A DNA stretch of 64,000 bases from assembly GCF_002368075.1 (NCBI RefSeq), contig NZ_AP018314.1:5041646-5105645 (forward strand), given 5' to 3'. The DNA comes from Sphaerospermopsis kisseleviana NIES-73. GTDB lineage: Bacteria > Cyanobacteriota > Cyanobacteriia > Cyanobacteriales > Nostocaceae. Every line of letters starts with the position of its first letter. Within the stretch, counting starts at the first letter, position 1. Positions 61,967-64,000 of the stretch are shown piece by piece. Made by a program: the position numbers and the translations under genes. The notes under the pieces were generated by a model that made no database searches, was not told the DNA's origin, and worked only from the letters and a program-made list of their open reading frames with translations.

Positions 61967-62275
61967 AAGCATCAGCATTCGGATGATAGTCTTAGGTAAA
62001 AACCGATAATTAATTGTCCGAATGCTTCGCCCTGACTGTGGTCTAAAGACATGAAAACTGCTGTAAATCAAAACCGGGTTTCTTGCAGTAAGTCCTAGCT
62101 ATTTAGTTTCACTTTAGTTTCATTATTTGAAGCTAAACATACAAATGTTTTGGCAATTGGTAACAAAAGATAAATATTAACCTATTGCCAATCTACAAAT
62201 TCCCACCCAACTCAAACCCAATTCAAACTTAGTGCAACTACTAGGCATTCAATTAACAGTAACTCGGAGGTTTTG

Positions 62276-63658
62276 ATGGTCTTTCTATTACCTGGTGTCA
62301 AATTCGATTTGGACCTGATCAAAAAGTATGACACCCGCGCACCCAGATACACTAGCTACCCACCCGCTACAGAATTAACTGAAACATTTACCGCCCAAGA
62401 CTTTGAAAGAGCCATCATTAATTCTAATCAACGTCAAACGCCCCTATCTTTATATTTCCACATTCCTTTTTGCCAGAGTGCTTGTTATTTCTGTGGCTGT
62501 AATACGGTGATTTCTGGCAATAAGAATATTGCCAAACCTTATCTACAAAATTTAGCGCAGGAAATCCAAAATACCAGCGAATTAATAGATACCAGCCGCA
62601 AAGTTTTGCAAATTCACTGGGGTGGTGGAACACCAAATTATTTGGAAATGCAGCAAGTTGAATTTTTGTGGGATAAGATTAATCGTTATTTCACTATTGA
62701 TGAAAATGCAGAAGTTTCTATTGAAATTAACCCCCGTTATATCAGTAGAGAATATATTCTATTTCTCAGAAATATTGGCTTTAATCGCATTAGTTTTGGT
62801 ATCCAAGACTTTAACCCAGAAGTACAAAAAGCCGTTAACCGTATCCAACCAGAAAAAATGCTGTTTGAGGCAATGGATTGGATTAGAGAGGCTAATTTCG
62901 CTAGTGTAAATGTAGATTTAATTTATGGTTTACCCTACCAAAATCTACATACTTTTAGAGAAACTGTCACAAAGACAATTGCTCTAGATCCTGATCGAGT
63001 TGTGGTGTTTAATTTTGCCTATGTACCTTGGATGAAACCTGTACAAAAAAGAATTGATCCGGCTACATTACCCGGCGCTCAGGAAAAGTTAGATATCCTG
63101 AAAATGACCATTGAAGAATTAACAAATAACGAGTATTTGTTTATCGGTATGGATCATTTTGCGAAAACTAATAATGAATTAGCGATCGCTCAACAAAATG
63201 GTACTCTCAAACGCAACTTCCAAGGTTATACAACTCACGCAGAAACCGAACTTTTTGGTTTTGGTTCTACATCTATTAGTATGTTAGAAGATGCCTATGC
63301 TCAAAACCATAAAGGTTTAAAGGACTATTATCAAGCTGTAACAGCAGGTATTCTTCCCACCAGTAAAGGCATTAAATTAACCCAAGATGATATCATCAGA
63401 CGGGATGTAATTATGTCTATTATGTCTCACTTCCAGTTACATAAATCAGACATTGAAAAGAAATATCACATCAATTTTGATGGATATTTTGCCCAGGAAC
63501 TAGAAGAATTAAAACCTCTGGAAGATGATGGACTGGTCAATTTATTAGCCGACGAAATCCAAATTACCGATACTGGTAGATTATTGGTGAGAAATATCGC
63601 CGTTAATTTTGATACTCATAGCAGAATTAAAGAAACAAAATTCTCTCGTGCTATTTGA
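62276..63658 (+). CDS. hemN: Oxygen-independent coproporphyrinogen III dehydrogenase
   Basis: Radical SAM enzyme that converts coproporphyrinogen III to protoporphyrinogen IX without oxygen. 460 residues from ATG 62276, six bases after CGGAGG; a TTG one codon earlier is less likely. The radical SAM cluster motif is C66-Q-S-A-C70-Y-F-C73 in HIPFCQSACYFCGC. Further markers are WGGGTPNYLE and VNVDLIYGLPYQ. It follows heme oxygenase on the same strand with a 555-bp gap, so it may have its own promoter. Confidence 0.94.
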   Translation: MVFLLPGVKFDLDLIKKYDTRAPRYTSYPPATELTETFTAQDFERAIINSNQRQTPLSLYFHIPFCQSACYFCGCNTVISGNKNIAKPYLQNLAQEIQNTSELIDTSRKVLQIHWGGGTPNYLEMQQVEFLWDKINRYFTIDENAEVSIEINPRYISREYILFLRNIGFNRISFGIQDFNPEVQKAVNRIQPEKMLFEAMDWIREANFASVNVDLIYGLPYQNLHTFRETVTKTIALDPDRVVVFNFAYVPWMKPVQKRIDPATLPGAQEKLDILKMTIEELTNNEYLFIGMDHFAKTNNELAIAQQNGTLKRNFQGYTTHAETELFGFGSTSISMLEDAYAQNHKGLKDYYQAVTAGILPTSKGIKLTQDDIIRRDVIMSIMSHFQLHKSDIEKKYHINFDGYFAQELEELKPLEDDGLVNLLADEIQITDTGRLLVRNIAVNFDTHSRIKETKFSRAI

Positions 63659-63659
63659 G

Positions 63660-63730
63660 TATGGTGATTGGTAATTGGTAATTGGTAATTGGTAATTGGT
63701 AATTGGTAATTGGTGATTGGTAATTTGTAA
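63660..63730. repeat. GGTAATT heptamer array (about nine copies)
   Basis: Tandem 7-base units (ATTGGTA/ATTGGTG), the inverse-strand relative of the CCAATCA family at 14024. It follows hemN. Confidence 0.92.
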
Positions 63731-63924
63731 TTCGTTAAATACCCTAATTATCTAATAATTGGGGTATATTTTTATGTTGATGGCATTAACAGGAATTAAC
63801 AATTATGATAGCTTGAATCCTTTATCTACAACTTTTGATTTAAATAAATATATCAACAGGTAGAAAAAATTATCTTTCAATACTAATAAATTTGATACAG
63901 TATAAACTATAGAGGTAATCGGCA

Positions 63925-64000
63925 ATGATTAATATTATTGCTTGGATAATTTTAGGACTATTAGCTGGTGCGCTTGCCAAAGCTGTTTATCCTGGTCATC
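63925..64000 (+). CDS. GlsB/YeaQ/YmgE-type small membrane protein (5' part only)
   Basis: Starts at ATG 63925 behind AGAGGTAATC and runs off the window. MINIIAWIILGLLAGALAKAVYPG is the first transmembrane helix and glycine-rich turn of the transglycosylase-associated/GlsB family, tied to general stress. Only 25 codons are visible. Confidence 0.75.
   Translation, partial: MINIIAWIILGLLAGALAKAVYPGH

Larger units (their letters stand above)
61721..62275. other. Gap between heme oxygenase and hemN with repeats
   Basis: About 555 bp: GCGTACTTTGCG repeat (61770-61803), then an unassigned stretch with a short dispersed repeat (61944-61966). A minus-strand open frame here runs through these repeats and is not credible. 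The hemN ribosome site CGGAGG is at 62265-62270. Confidence 0.5.

Noticed and set aside
61805-62071. Minus-strand open frame between heme oxygenase and hemN
   Set aside because: Passes through a short dispersed repeat and shows no conserved pattern.

Overview
The window reads as chromosome of a filamentous, heterocyst-forming type cyanobacterium (Nostocales; Anabaena/Dolichospermum/Aphanizomenon-like by feel, genus not provable here). Supporting signs: low G+C; many HIP1 octamers GCGATCGC inside genes; heptameric short tandemly repeated repetitive sequences (CCAATCA/GGTAATT types); very short dispersed hairpin repeats; a Nif11-type small protein; and chlorophyll genes (chlL, chlN, acsF).

Left part (1-18.4 kb) is mostly housekeeping: deoC, an orphan C5-methyltransferase with a truncated divergent neighbour, several small unknown proteins, a DUF697 GTPase, a DUF29 protein, lpxD, a YhiN-type flavoprotein, a short rubredoxin, an SRPBCC protein, a Nif11-type small protein, clpB, a Trp-rich small protein, and the dark-operative protochlorophyllide reductase block chlL - DUF5331 gene - chlN.

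18.5-23.8 kb is accessory: a membrane protein with a fresh internal duplication, then a segment bounded by imperfect direct repeats. That segment holds an AAA15/OLD-type ATPase paired with a small protein carrying a PD-(D/E)xK-like signature, a frameshifted 41-codon antitoxin-like relic, and a 401-residue unknown protein. It is the best candidate in the window for an undescribed (defence-like) system.

23.8-47.4 kb is a surface-polysaccharide locus. About 17 minus-strand genes, several overlapping, encode glycosyltransferases (including a GT11 fucosyltransferase-like enzyme), FkbM methyltransferases, a Wzy-like polymerase, a flippase-type ABC exporter and nucleotide-sugar enzymes. The first three genes (WbpD-, WbpB- and WbpE-like) suggest a 2,3-diacetamido uronic acid branch. 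Diverging on the plus strand are a Wzc-like co-polymerase and a WecG/TagA glycosyltransferase.

47.5-48.7 kb is a graveyard of insertion-sequence fragments (IS607 tnpA with a frameshift and a 24-bp insertion, a tnpB stub, an IS5-type stub). 49-56 kb carries a Ser/Thr kinase, a DUF2267 protein, an Ap4A phosphorylase-like enzyme, a cysteine desulfurase-like protein and recN. After that come a DUF4258/DUF2283 pair and a secreted phosphodiesterase-like protein. The right end carries acsF, heme oxygenase and hemN, the gene set known elsewhere as the micro-oxic chlAII-ho2-hemN cluster, here rearranged and interrupted by an HNH-nuclease/small-protein pair. The last bases start a GlsB/YeaQ-type membrane protein. 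I found no tRNA, rRNA or CRISPR array.
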